DNA of 64,000 bases, from the NCBI GenBank assembly GCA_036898165.1, contig CM072535.1, positions 4,218,501 through 4,282,500 of the forward strand. Direction: 5' to 3'. The stretch's first letter is position 1. The number at the start of each line of letters is the position of its first letter. The notes below the pieces were generated by a model, which was not told the DNA's origin, did no database searches, and saw nothing but the letters and a program-made list of their open reading frames with translations. This DNA is from Silybum marianum (taxonomy: Eukaryota; Streptophyta; Magnoliopsida; Asterales; Asteraceae). This document shows positions 34,131 to 44,153 of the stretch, piece by piece. The position numbers and the translations under genes were made by a program.

Positions 34131-34720
34131 TCTGACCGACATTGGTGGAAAACTAACCAGGCTTCCCGTGATGGGCCAACAAATATAGTTCAGACAAGAA
34201 CGTCAATTGTATCAGCTTTAATTTTTGGGTCAGTATTTTGGAGGATGGGAAGGTCTTAGAGACATCAGACATCAATACAGGATAGAATGATCTAAGTTGG
34301 TGTATGTGAGATTCCAAGTTCTTTTAAAGTAATGCTAACATTCTTTCTAAGTAGAAGTAATATTTATACAAGTATTATTGGAGAGATCTGTGTTGAATGC
34401 ATGGTTGTTATCTTATTGATAAGCTTTAAGAAGTTGAAGAAATTGGATATTTGAATATGTGTATTTTTTTTTCCGTTTCTTATTTAGGTTGTTGCTATAA
34501 ACACTGCAATAGCTGGACTTGCGAAGATTGTTGGTGTCTTTCCCAAGGAACGTGTAATAGTAGTAGACAGAGCGTGCAAAGGGTTCTTCTATATATGCTA
34601 GGACCTTATTTATTATCTAAACTAATTGTCGAGGTCCCTGTTGTTTGTGGAAGCCACATTTCCGTTGTTGTTTGACACTATTCTTTATCCCATGGCACGT
34701 CTTCATCCAACTTTATCTAG
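34131..34720 (+). pseudogene. ABCG-type half-transporter fragment (ABCG7-like)
   Basis: First exon piece (34131-34300) encodes SRDGPTN and SALIFGSVFWRMGRS, then a stop. The second (34488-34720) encodes VVAINTAIAGLAKIVGVFPK, then after a frame change LGPYLLSKLIVEVPVV and LYPMARLHPTLS, ending at a GTAATT donor. These match the transmembrane half of plant ABCG7-type (WBC7) transporters. The intron between is retained, so it is a DNA-level fragment. Stops and shifts exclude function. Confidence 0.87.
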
Positions 34721-34838
34721 GTAATTAAGGCACCTCATCCACACACCACCAAGTCCCCTCTTGTGTATTATCACGTGTGATAAGGGCGTTCTTGCGTTCT
34801 CGTAAAAATGAAGGTGTTTTCGTTTGAACCTCCACCTA
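34721..34838. other. Possible arm of another foldback element
   Basis: Contains ATCACGTGTGATAAGG and CGTTTGAACCTCC directly before (TA)n, resembling the right arm of family 1 elements. No matching arm seen. Confidence 0.35.
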
Positions 34839-34861
34839 TATATATATATATATATATATAT

Positions 34862-35033
34862 AGAGGGACGATCAAACAGGAACACAACCATTTTAAAGGA
34901 ATACAGGAATGAATCTAAGCCCTTGATTAGTTTAGATCAAAGCTTGATGTTAATAGTGGCATTTTATTTTATGTAAATAGATTAAAGCCAGTAAAACTTT
35001 CCACGATTGTTAATTTGTTTTAGGGTCCCTCTC
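34862..35033. mobile_element. MITE between (TA)n tracts, GAGGGAC ends
   Basis: Starts AGAGGGACGATCAAACAGG and ends GGGTCCCTCT, giving short inverted ends over 172 bp, with (TA)n on each side. The inner sequence AAAGGAATACAGGAATGAAT resembles family 2 loosely. Confidence 0.6.
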
Positions 35034-35070
<37 letters not shown>

Positions 35071-35074
<4 letters not shown>

Positions 35075-35270
35075 GGAGGGGTTCAAATGAGAACTTTGCA
35101 TATTTAAAGGAACAAAGGAACATCTTTAGGACCACATATGATGTGGGTCCCACACATTATAAAATCATATCTGATTCAATGGTGGGCCCATAACCCATTG
35201 TATCAGATATGATTTTATAATGTGTGAGACCCACATTCTATGTGGTCCTAAAGATATTCCTTTAAATAGA
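35071..35270. mobile_element. Foldback MITE, family 2, copy 2
   Basis: AGAGGGAGGGGTTCAAATGA, AAAGGAACAAAGGAACAT, AGGACCACATATGATGTGGG and the mirrored CTATGTGGTCCTAAAGATAT repeat the layout of 33933-34105 with a different loop. It follows (TA)n and (GA)n microsatellites. Confidence 0.85.
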
Positions 35271-35586
35271 GGGTCTTCTTGCCCTATATATCAATACTAC
35301 ATTAATAAGCATTTGAATTAAAAGTCCTAAAACAACCATTTAAGCATAATAAAAATTGAAAATCTCTTAATTACTGTCCCTGATGCATAATTTACAAGTT
35401 ACTGATGCATCTCTTTGACATGAACACCTCCTCCTTAAGTGACTATTTCATGGGTACTCGGTAACTAAATTTACTGTGGAAAGATGAAAAGATAAGTATT
35501 TGTTGATCTTTATCATTTTCTAGCGCTAATTTGATAACAATGTACTAAATTTTTTTTCTTTTGATGAAGGAATTACATTTTTTTTA

Positions 35587-35655
35587 AAGAAGGATTTGTA
35601 TGATATCAAAGCACCATTATTCAACTGAAGAAATATTTGCAAAATCCTTAATCGT
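35587..35655 (+). pseudogene. Ribosomal protein S3a (eS1) fragment
   Basis: About 23 codons read KKDLYDIKAPLFN, stop, RNICKILNR. This aligns with the plant RPS3a block KKDWYD.KAP..F..RN.GKTLV.R, with one in-frame stop and several substitutions. The match is short; the following bases are too changed to assign. It is the fourth broken host gene in 31.3-35.7 kb. Confidence 0.6.
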
Positions 35656-36078
35656 TCCAATTTTGATGGACGTTGGTTCTGGTCTTTGAAAGTGTTTTGC
35701 TTCATTCTCGGTAATGGTTCTCTTCTTTGCATTTATGGGTTTCGACTCTTATGGGTTTCTATTTAAACCCTAATAGAAACGAGTCTATAGGTGGTTTTGC
35801 ATGAATATGCTTTATTTGATCTTGAAAGACTTTGATTTAATGTTAAAATGGATGTTTAAAGATTTGGAATTTTTGTTGTTTAAATTCCATTTTTGTTGCT
35901 ATATCTGCTTTGGCTTTCTTTGAAAATTTTGTAAAGAGTGATCGACTTTTTGAGTCATTGCACTTGATTTTGTTGCAAAGAAACCATAATATCACTCCAT
36001 TATAAATGGTGTTAAATATATAAGAAAGGATTCATATTTTTTAATATCAGCAGTCTTGAATCACATGCAGTCTCCTGT
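35656..36078. other. Unassigned sequence
   Basis: AT-rich. Nothing recognised with confidence. Confidence 0.4.
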
Positions 36079-36742
36079 TTAGGGGCCGTTTACCAAATCT
36101 TACCCGGGTAAGTGTTTTACCGGCAAATTTCAACACTGTATATCACTTACTTACTGGGTAAGATTTTAGTCCATGAAAACGGCATCGTTATTCGAAAATT
36201 TACCGGGTAAGCGCTTACCGTGGTAAGAGTCGTCGCCATCACTTACCCGGGTAAGACTCTTGGTCATTGTTTTCCTTGTCTTCGCCCTTACTGGATAAAA
36301 TTTTTGGTATTTGTTATCAGTGGCGGATCCAGGATTTTTGTCCACTGGGGTCCCATCAAGGTAGACTAAAGGCCCGTAAAGTCACCCGACGTGTTTCGAA
36401 GGATTTTTACAGTTTTTTAGTTGATTTTAATGGATTTTCTTAGTGTTTTCGATTTCGAAAGATTTTTTTCCGTTTTTTTTATTGATTTCAAGAGACTTTT
36501 TTAGTGTTTTTGTTAATCGGCGGCAAGATGGGGTCCTTTGGAAAATTTCACTGGGGAACTAAGGCTAATTGTAGTATTTTTTATTTTTTTAACCTATATA
36601 ATTTTTTTAAAACTATTTCAGTGGGGGGCTTTCCACCCCCCTTTATACCTCTACATCCGCCCCTGCTTGTTATAGTCCTCTGGTAAGGTAATATGACTTG
36701 GTAAGTATTTATCCGGGTAAGCGTTTGGTAAACATCCCCTAA
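36079..36742. mobile_element. MITE with TTAGGGGNNGTTTACCAAA ends, split by another MITE
   Basis: Ends TTAGGGGCCGTTTACCAAA and, inverted, TTAGGGGATGTTTACCAAA. Inside, CTTACCCGGGTAAG palindromes repeat. The element is interrupted at 36318-36665 by a hAT MITE. Relatives are at 38302-38535 and, as a half copy, at 61090-61128. No clear TSD found. Confidence 0.78.
36318..36665. mobile_element. hAT MITE nested in the MITE at 36079
   Basis: TIRs CAGTGGCGGATCCAG and CTACATCCGCCCCTG bound 348 bp. The 8-bp target duplications TTTGTTAT (36310-36317) and CTTGTTAT (36666-36673) match at 7 of 8. Confidence 0.85.
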
Positions 36743-36827
36743 GGCTTTGGATAAATTGGATTGTATGGAGGATTTTCTTGTAATTGGCCAAAAAAAGCAA
36801 GGTGGAGAATGTTTGTAGAAAGTAAGG

Positions 36828-36975
36828 TGGCGTTTGGTTTTTAAGAGGTGTTGAAGTCTGATTTCACCTCTGATTTATAATTAAGAGGTGGTGCTCTGAA
36901 ATTTGAATCATGTAAACTGTTTGTTTTTACTAAAATCTGAATCAGTCAGACTGATTGTTTTTGTAAACTGACAAA
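36828..36975. mobile_element. MITE remnant with AAGAGGTG / CTGAATCAGTC motifs
   Basis: GGCGTTTGGTTTTTAAGAGG, AAGTCTGATTTCACCTCTGA and TCTGAATCAGTCAGACTGAT. A related copy lies at about 61556-61860. Likely a hAT-type non-autonomous element; boundaries unclear. Confidence 0.5.
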
Positions 36976-37399
36976 GTTCTAAAGTTTGAAGCATCGGTTG
37001 TAGAGTTTGTATATCTGTTAGTGAATTTGGTATAGTTGACGCTGAAAGCATTGATTATGGAATTCTTGTAATGCATATAATTTATTTATTTTTTATGATG
37101 TTTGTTTTTAATCCAGTGTCCTATAGGCGAACATATGTACTCGCAAAGTATTGTTTTTTTTTCCAGTGTGTTCATATTTTGGAAAGGTTTTCAATTACAT
37201 TGGTTGATTTTTACGTAAAATCAAATACATTATACTTTAAAACATTAAAAACATCGTAATTTATCAGATTAACCAAAATCGAACAAAAGTGAAACAAGTC
37301 TAACAATAATTTTAACTATTGGCAATATTATATATATATTTGTAGTTTGGAAAATAAAATAATTAATTAACATGTTTGAGTTCGAAAAGTGTAATGGTT
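36976..37399. other. Unassigned AT-rich sequence
   Basis: No coding frame or repeat recognised. Confidence 0.4.
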
Positions 37400-37439
37400 A
37401 GACTCGTAATCATGGACTACAAAACAAATGACTTTCACC

Positions 37440-37718
37440 CATAAAAATTACCTAAAAAAATTTCCGTCTGTGATTAGCCACGGATCACCAGAAAATACCA
37501 GTGGTTCGGTAAAATCCGATGTTTTTCGAGAAAATACCAACGGATCACCCAGAGAATCCCTGGGCAATCTGTCACTAATTTCGGTTGCCCACCAGCAATT
37601 AGCAACCAAATTCTGTTACGGTTTTGTGAGGAATCATCTATTAACAACAACAGATTTCCCAGAAAAAAGTTTATAGGCAAAAGTCTTTCATTTCTATCAA
37701 AATTGTTTTTTAGCAGTG
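37440..37718. mobile_element. Possible CACTA-type (EnSpm) end
   Basis: Ends TTTTTTAGCAGTG, the inverse of a CACTGCTAAAAAA terminus. The adjacent 250 bp has CCGATG/CCACGGATCACC-type motifs typical of CACTA subterminal regions. The opposite end was not found. Confidence 0.35.
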
Positions 37719-37929
37719 ATGTGGGTTGTTCGAGCAAAATATAATGCTTCTCATTTCATCAAGTTCTTTTTTTAGTAACATATTACATTACATTTGTGGT
37801 ATAAAACCCTTGATTGCATCTTTAAATTGCATACCTTGAATTTTAATAAAACATACAAAATACAAATTCCTGTCCACGACCATCAGTTTAGTAATGTCAA
37901 GTAAAAGTATCCACAAGATTACCAAAGGT

Positions 37930-38190
37930 TCTCTAGCCTAGCGGATATTAGGTAACATCCTAAGTCGTCGGATGATGGTATCCCTGGTTGGCGAGGGTTC
38001 GAACCCCGGGGCTGACAATTTTGAGGTATCCAGCTCTTGGGCCGGTCATTTGGGCCGGTTCAGGGGCGAGTTCATGGGTCAGTCCATAGGGCTGCATCAT
38101 GGACGCAGGGATCAGTCAGTGCCTGTATGGATCCGGATACCCCTGGGCAAGGGAGGAACACGACCGCTATAATCCGGGGGTTCGAAATAT
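37930..38190 (+). mobile_element. tRNA-derived SINE-like element
   Basis: A-box-like TAGCCTAGCGG (37934-37944) and a strong B box GGGTTCGAACCCC (37995-38007) spaced as in Pol III promoters, followed by a GC-richer body than the surroundings. No clear TSD or tail was found, so the ends are approximate. A true tRNA gene is excluded: no acceptor stem pairs. Confidence 0.6.
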
Positions 38191-38301
38191 AATATTACAA
38201 AAATTCAGAGATCAAAATGATCCTACACACGTAGCTTGTTTTTTGTTTAGTTTTCTACGATATAATATTAAATTTTTAAAAAATTGGTTAGTATAAGATT
38301 A

Positions 38302-38535
38302 AAGGGTTGTTTACCAAATACTTACCTAGTAAGCCTTGCCCAATAAGAGCGATGGTAAAGACCAAAAGTCTTACCCGGTAAGTAAATATGACGATTTTTA
38401 TCCGGTTAAAACTTACTGGGTAACTTGTTACATATGATGAGGTTTTGATGGAGTGAAAATATTACCCGGCAAAGTAAGTGATTGTTAACTTACTAGTAAG
38501 GATTTACCAGATAAATGTTTGGGATAAATGACCCA
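38302..38535. mobile_element. Diverged copy of the GTTTACCAAA MITE
   Basis: AAGGGTTGTTTACCAAATACTT at the left, repeated TTACCCGGTAAG blocks inside, and a decayed right end near TTTGGGATAAATGACCC. Same family as 36079-36742. Confidence 0.65.
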
Positions 38536-38642
38536 TAAAACTCAAACTCAGAACCTTTAAACTATTAACCGGATATAGTAATATAGATTTGTTATGTTTT
38601 TGTACTATTATGAACTAATAATATAACTTTTAAGTAGGAATA

Positions 38643-38700
38643 GGAATCAAACCCATAACGTTAAGCAGGAGGCAACAAAGCGCTAACCAACCGAGTTGGC
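38643..38700 (-). mobile_element. tRNA-like SINE relic (minus strand)
   Basis: On the minus strand TGCCAACTCGGTTGGTTAGC resembles a tRNA A box and GGGTTTGATTCC a B box, about 30 bp apart. No folding acceptor stem, so not a working tRNA. Confidence 0.5.
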
Positions 38701-39404
38701 AATCACATACGTCTTAGTAGCTCATGTTCGGTATTTAACTAAAAAGACGAGGAGACCATGGCCCCCAAAGGCCCCATGGGGTTCCACCTCTGCCCCTAGG
38801 ATATGTGAGTGTGTTAAATGTTGTCGAAAAAAAAGTATCAACAAGATTGCAAGGTTTTGTTAAAAACACTACTTCATTATGAAAAAAATTGGCGTTGTGG
38901 TTTTAAATTAAATGGTTATGAATACACAAGGATCAAGGAGGTTGGTAAGAAGTTGTAAGGACTTGAAAAAGCTCCAAGTCTCATTAAGTTGTTTTATAGA
39001 TAGAAAGAATGTGTTTTTTTAAATGGGAATTTTTTTTGCCTTTATACATAAAGTACCCTAGAAACCCTAGAAGCTTACTTAAAATAAGTCATTTTTATAT
39101 CATTAAACAACTACCAAAATAGTTATGTGGGCGTTTGTTTTGCATAATGTTTTTGGATGGGATGGAATGAAATATATCAAAAGAAACTTGACTTTGAAGA
39201 AATCAGAATGGATTTGACCACTTGTTTGGTTGATAGACAATGGAATGGAATCTGTCAAAGAAAATTGGAATATGTTTGTTTGGTTCATATAATGTAGCTT
39301 TAAAATTAGAATGAAATTTTGATAAATGACCAAAATACACTTTCTTGAAAATTTTGAAACCGAAATCTAGCTATTATGGTGTAGATCAACGAGGGTTCAA
39401 GACG
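38701..39404. other. Unassigned sequence
   Basis: No gene or clear element seen. Confidence 0.4.
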
Positions 39405-40375
39405 GTGGTGGATTAGAATGGTGGTTCAGATTGGTGGTGGTCGGACGTGGTTTAGTAGGGGTGTACAAAAAATCAACCGATCCAATTGGAAACGGCCGAT
39501 CCAATTAGAACCGACCGACTATAATTGGTCCGGATTGAAAATTTTAACATCCATCTTGGATGGCAGTCCAAAACCGACCAACATCGACCGAACCGAACCG
39601 ACCAACATCCAGTTACCATCTAATTAACCATTCGATGACCAATCGATTATCCATCCAACCATCATCCAACTATCATCCAGTTAGTTTGTCTTCAATTTGC
39701 TTAAATCAAAATCGTTTTTGTGTTAGTTTTTGGTCAATTTTTAACTTCACTTGTGTTGGTTTTAACACATGTTAAAAGTGATTGATTAATTTGTTTCATT
39801 GTTAAAAAGATTGAATTGAATTTACACATTGGATCATCCATTGGATATCCAATAAAATTTTCCAATGGATGGAATGAACCGATCCAATCATCCATTGGAT
39901 TTGTTCGGTTTGGTTTGTCCGATGTTAATCGGATGGGATTGGTTGGCAAAATTCAACATCCAATGGATGATTGGATCAGTTCAGTTCCCCTCACATTGAA
40001 TGGATGTCAACCAGTGAACACCCCTATGGTTTAGATCAGTGGTTGTCGGCGGTGGTTCAGAAAGGCGCTTAAGATCGATGATGGTTCAGATTGGTGGTGG
40101 TCGACGGTGGTACAGAACGACGGTTCAGATCAATGGTGGTCGACGGTAGTTCAGAACGATGGTTTAGATAGATGGTGGTTGACAGTGGTTCAGAATGGTG
40201 GTCGACGGTGGTTCAGAACAATGGTTGAGGTCGGTGGTGAACGACAATGGTTTAGAACGACGGTGCAGCTCAACGATGGTTCAGATCGGTGGTGGTTTAA
40301 GTCGGTGGTGTTTCAGATTGATGGTGGTCGATAGTGTTTCAGATCTGTGGTGATCGATGGTGGTTCAGATCAAAT
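39405..40375. repeat. GGTGGTTCAGA minisatellite, interrupted
   Basis: Degenerate units of roughly 35-40 bp built from GGTTCAGATCGGTGGTGG and TCGACGGTGGTTCAGAACGA. The first units (39405-39455) are separated from the rest (40027-40375) by a hAT MITE inserted at 39456. Frames through this array are low-complexity by-products. Confidence 0.85.
39456..40026. mobile_element. hAT MITE with perfect 8-bp TSD
   Basis: Ends TAGGGGTGTAC and GTGAACACCCCTA over 571 bp. The target duplication TGGTTTAG is exact (39448-39455 and 40027-40034). Interior has repeated ATCCAATTGG/CCATTGGAT and CCGACC motifs. The termini relate it to the larger hAT element at 16718. Confidence 0.92.
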
Positions 40376-40920
40376 AACCATGTAAAAAAAGGTCCTATCA
40401 TTTTACATCTTTTCACATAGTTTTGCCCAAAAAACAAACCGTGTAAAAAAATCCTGTCTTGTTACATGCTTTTACAAGGTTTGACTTAGTTGTGGTTTGA
40501 CTTGTAAATACTAACAAGCATAGATTATTGGTTTTGCTTTTATTTCCCTCTATGACTTTTACAACCACACAACTATATTGTACGTTTAGAATTAATTTTG
40601 TTTAATATAAGAATTTGTACATAGGATCGTGGTTGTTCGCTTGTGGTTATGTTGTTGATTGCCATCCATACCGATGTGTTTAGGTCTGAGTTCGGCATCC
40701 TCCAGGTCGAGTTCGACATCATCCATGCCATTTAAGTGTTTGTTACTGTGTTTTATAACGACAAAACGTATTTTATAACAACAAAAAGAATTCATTAGTT
40801 CCACTCGTAAAAGGAACACAACCAAGATACCATTTTCACGTATAATTTTCAACAAACATTTGATACCCAAATTGTTCCCCTGCTACAAAAGAATAAATAA
40901 ATTGGACTTGTTCAACTCCA

Positions 40921-40933
40921 AATCATCATCATG

Positions 40934-40973
<40 letters not shown>

Positions 40974-40975
40974 AG
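40921..40975. repeat. (ATC)n microsatellite
   Basis: Around 17 tandem ATC/TCA triplets, with one GATCAT interruption near the start. Confidence 0.95.
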
Positions 40976-42773
40976 AGAATAAATTCAAAGTCAGAATCCT
41001 GGGGTATTCTTTAAACCCATTTCCCTGAAATGAACAAAAAAACATACGATTTCTACTCTAATGAAATTCAAAGTTCATTACTTGAGCAGAGATCCTGCAA
41101 GTTTTGGCTTGCAGTTGTTAGTGTTTGACTAATTATTTGTAAATATCAATTCTAATAATCCAAATCTAAATTTAGCATTATATTGGAAGTAAAAGGGTGT
41201 CTTGGTTTTAGACTTGTTTATTGGAGGACCAAGATTGTAATTAGAGGGATGAGCTCCATTGGGAGAAAATTTGGAAAGGAAGCTATAGTGATTTTGAAGT
41301 GAATATGGATGGTTTAATGGATTCCTTATTGAGGTATGATTATTTCTTCCCTAACTATTGTAAATCTCAACATTCGTTTTAAGGCTTTTATGTTTATAGT
41401 TTTTACTTTTATTTTAACTGTTGTTTATTATAGCTCCATATAATTGTTATGCTAATAAAGGTTAAACTAAAAATTATTTATAATTACGGAATAAGAAGTG
41501 ATGTAGCGAATAAACAGAAAACTAGATTACCACGTTAATTCTACAAATACCGTGGATAACCTCTTCTAAGATTCGTTGATTCGTTCGACGAATTCTGAAT
41601 CGTAGGCTTCAAATGTCGAATTCAACAAAAAACTCAAGATTTGGGAAGAAAATCGAAAGTCTCTAAAATTCAGTTGTGACCATCCAAATTACATCAAAAA
41701 TGTTTAAATATGAAGACAAAAATAAAACGGACTTAAAAAAGATAACGGGCCAAACATAAAAGCCCAACAAAACAAGCCCAAAATGACAAAAAAAACATTA
41801 AAACGTCCATAAGGTCCACTTAAACAGATTTTTTGGGGTTCAAAAGTCCGTTAGGCCCCTTTGGGTCCTAACTACGGCGTGCTCCTCTGAAGTAGCTTCG
41901 ATTCGCCTGGTCGACGGCCCGGAACGGACTTCCGGATCAAAAGTTATGGCCATTTAAGCGCGACCCTGTTTGGTGGCCCAATCATAAGCTTCCAAGAACA
42001 TCAAGGCCCAATCCTCCACGTCCAAGCCCACATCAAGAAGAAAGAGATCACTCCTCAATTTTCAAATAGGTTGTTTTATCTTACATGATGTTAAATCGTA
42101 CATATAATCTTTTATTACAACATCCATATTTTAATTATTTCAAGTCTCTTTTTTGTCGGGTTAGGTTTAACTATATGGTGATATGAAATAGAAGAGAGCT
42201 TCGTAATTAGATTGTGATGATTTTTCTTTTACGTTTTAGTTGGATAAAAATGCGGTTGTTTAGAGCCGGGGGTTTGGGGGGGGGGGGTTAAGGATACACA
42301 AACGATTTAATAAATTACGTTGCAAAAAACAAGGTTATAAACTAAACTAGGAGGATCAAATTTGCACATAATTATATACACCCACGAATCAGGATAGACC
42401 ATTTTCATAAATATTTAACGTTCGCATTGAAACATTATTACATTCATACAAAATAAAAAAATTGTATTTAATTCCCAATGTTAAAGGGAATCCTATGAAT
42501 GAAAAAAATAAACACTTGTGACCTTTTAAAAACTTTTCCAACATATTTATTGCATTACGATTCTTTTCAATGGTTTTTAATTTATGAATTATGTTTTTTT
42601 ATCATAACTTGACTATCTATTTTTTAATAAAACAAAATTCATCACCACGCAACGCATGGTGCTACACACTAGTTTCATAAAAACCAACATACCACAAGGT
42701 CCAAATTCATAATTTGCTCATATTAATATCAAGTTTTATATAATAAAAGAAAATACACCCATCAAATATAATT
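40976..42773. other. Unclassified sequence, likely transposon-derived
   Basis: No coding frame recognised. 41520-42065 contains GTCGACGGCCCGGAACGGAC and a phrase-like block typical of repetitive DNA but not assignable. A G-run lies at about 42266-42288. 42650-42673 (ACGCATGGTGCTACACACTAGT) resembles, inverted, the segment at 16318-16345, suggesting a shared transposon terminus. An exon-like stretch before GTATG near 41335 was not identified. Confidence 0.4.
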
Positions 42774-43211
42774 TCATTCCCAATTTTTTTTAAACACCCA
42801 ACTATCATTATCAAGCGCATGCTTTAAGTAGCTTACATAAAATCCATCGGGTTGTATAGACCAATAACAATTTTTTGTAGACCCTAATGATGAATCACAT
42901 ATCTCTCGAATATTATCATCAAACAAAGCCAATTCTTGATATCTAGAACCCCACCAGAAGTAACCATAGAAAAGAGTTCTTTTGTCAATCCGATCACAAA
43001 ATTGCCATTCGTACTCTCCATTGAACGGAATGCTATGCTTTCCCAAATCATCGTCTCCTGATTTGATATGAGCAACAATGCCATCAGATATATTAGTCAT
43101 GATGTGAATATGCCATTCATGGACAATGAAGCATGCATCAGTTGTCGAAGCACATAAGTATGCTAGGATGAGAAAGACGGACAAGTGATGCATTGTAGAG
43201 AGTTTCTCCAT
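42774..43211 (-). CDS. S-protein homologue (plant self-incompatibility protein S1 family)
   Basis: A single-exon secreted protein of 145 residues. The start at 43211 is chosen over an upstream in-frame ATG (43286) because it begins a clear signal peptide: charged MEKLS, hydrophobic LSVFLILAYLCAS, cleavage near TTDA. The mature part shows the S1 pattern: HEWHIHIMTNIS near the start, then KSGDDDLGKHSI, YEWQFCDRI, LFYGYFWWGS, CYWSIQPDGFYVS, with Cys residues placed for disulfides. In poppy, S1 proteins are pollen-tube self-incompatibility signals; most family members elsewhere are uncharacterised small secreted proteins. No frame breaks seen. No partner genes lie nearby. Confidence 0.9.
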   Translation of the reverse strand: MEKLSTMHHLSVFLILAYLCASTTDACFIVHEWHIHIMTNISDGIVAHIKSGDDDLGKHSIPFNGEYEWQFCDRIDKRTLFYGYFWWGSRYQELALFDDNIREICDSSLGSTKNCYWSIQPDGFYVSYLKHALDNDSWVFKKNWE

Positions 43212-43251
43212 CTTTTCTAATGAATGTGTGTATTTGAGTCTATATGGAGAC

Positions 43252-43262
43252 ATATATATAGC
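43252..43262 (-). promoter_or_regulatory. TATA box of the S-protein homologue
   Basis: Minus strand GGCTATATATATG lies about 45 bp upstream of the chosen ATG, a spacing that would give a short 5' UTR and supports the downstream start codon. Confidence 0.6.
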
Positions 43263-43329
43263 CTGGTTCAAGTAAAACCCTAACAAATGGAAAACGAGGA
43301 AAGCCCGATTAACCGATCCAAGGGCTGCG

Positions 43330-44153
43330 ATTAAAATGGGGTTACATGTTGGATGAAGTCTTTATTGAATGACCATTATTTCATTTGACGGTTTCACTAT
43401 TGAAATGGATTCATTAGACGATTTCACTCCTAAAATAGTTTCACTCTGTATAAACATTCATTGATGAACATGTGCATTTATTAGGAGATTATGTTCTCAT
43501 TAAGTCATACTTTCTAAAATGTGATGATATGCAACTATAATGTTACTATATAATAATGAAATAACGGAAAAGAAATTTTCCATTTTTTACTTTGATATTT
43601 TATGCAATCTGCTATGTGATTGATACACAAAAGTTCTAGTATCTCCTATATATTCTCTAAATAAAGAAAATATAGATTTTGAGTAAAATTTATAGATTCT
43701 TTAAAATGTTTTCTTAAATAAAGAAAACATGAGAGACAGAGAGGGGTGTGTGAAATTCTATGGATTTGGAGAAACAATTTTTATTATATTAATAATAAAA
43801 AACTTTAATGTTAAATGTTTATGAAAAAATCTTCTATAATTTTATATTAAGGGTCTATTTTACATTTTTCGAGGAAATAGTCCTATAAACTTGGAGAATT
43901 TCCAAAACAGAATTTAGAAAGAGATATAATGATTTTATTTTTCAAGCAAAAAACTCCTAATCATTGAATTAAAAATCCTATGGAGGAATAGACAGAGAAT
44001 GATTTCTGTTATATTACTGAATATCTGATAAATATAACTATCTAACACCCGAATTTTTGTACGTAGATATTACTCAAAATGCGCACCATTTTATTCCTCT
44101 TGCCCATAATTACACCACCATTACACTCTCCACCTCCTTTCTCACTACCATAT
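43330..44153. other. AT-rich intergenic DNA
   Basis: No gene seen. It ends in CATAT, the left target duplication of the copia element. Confidence 0.5.

Noticed and set aside
36079..36742. PIF/Harbinger assignment by TTA target site
   Set aside because: TTA at the left is matched by TAA, not TTA, at the right, so it is part of the inverted repeat rather than a direct duplication.
37930..38700. tRNA genes
   Set aside because: A and B boxes are present at 37934/37995 and 38643/38683, but no acceptor stem or anticodon arm forms, so SINE-type relics are more likely.
40107..40334. Repeat protein of W/V/D/G residues
   Set aside because: It is a translation of the GGTGGTTCAGA minisatellite.
43212..43286. 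Longer start for the S-protein homologue
   Set aside because: The upstream Met adds 25 residues before a good signal peptide and overlaps the TATA box, so the ATG at 43211 is preferred.
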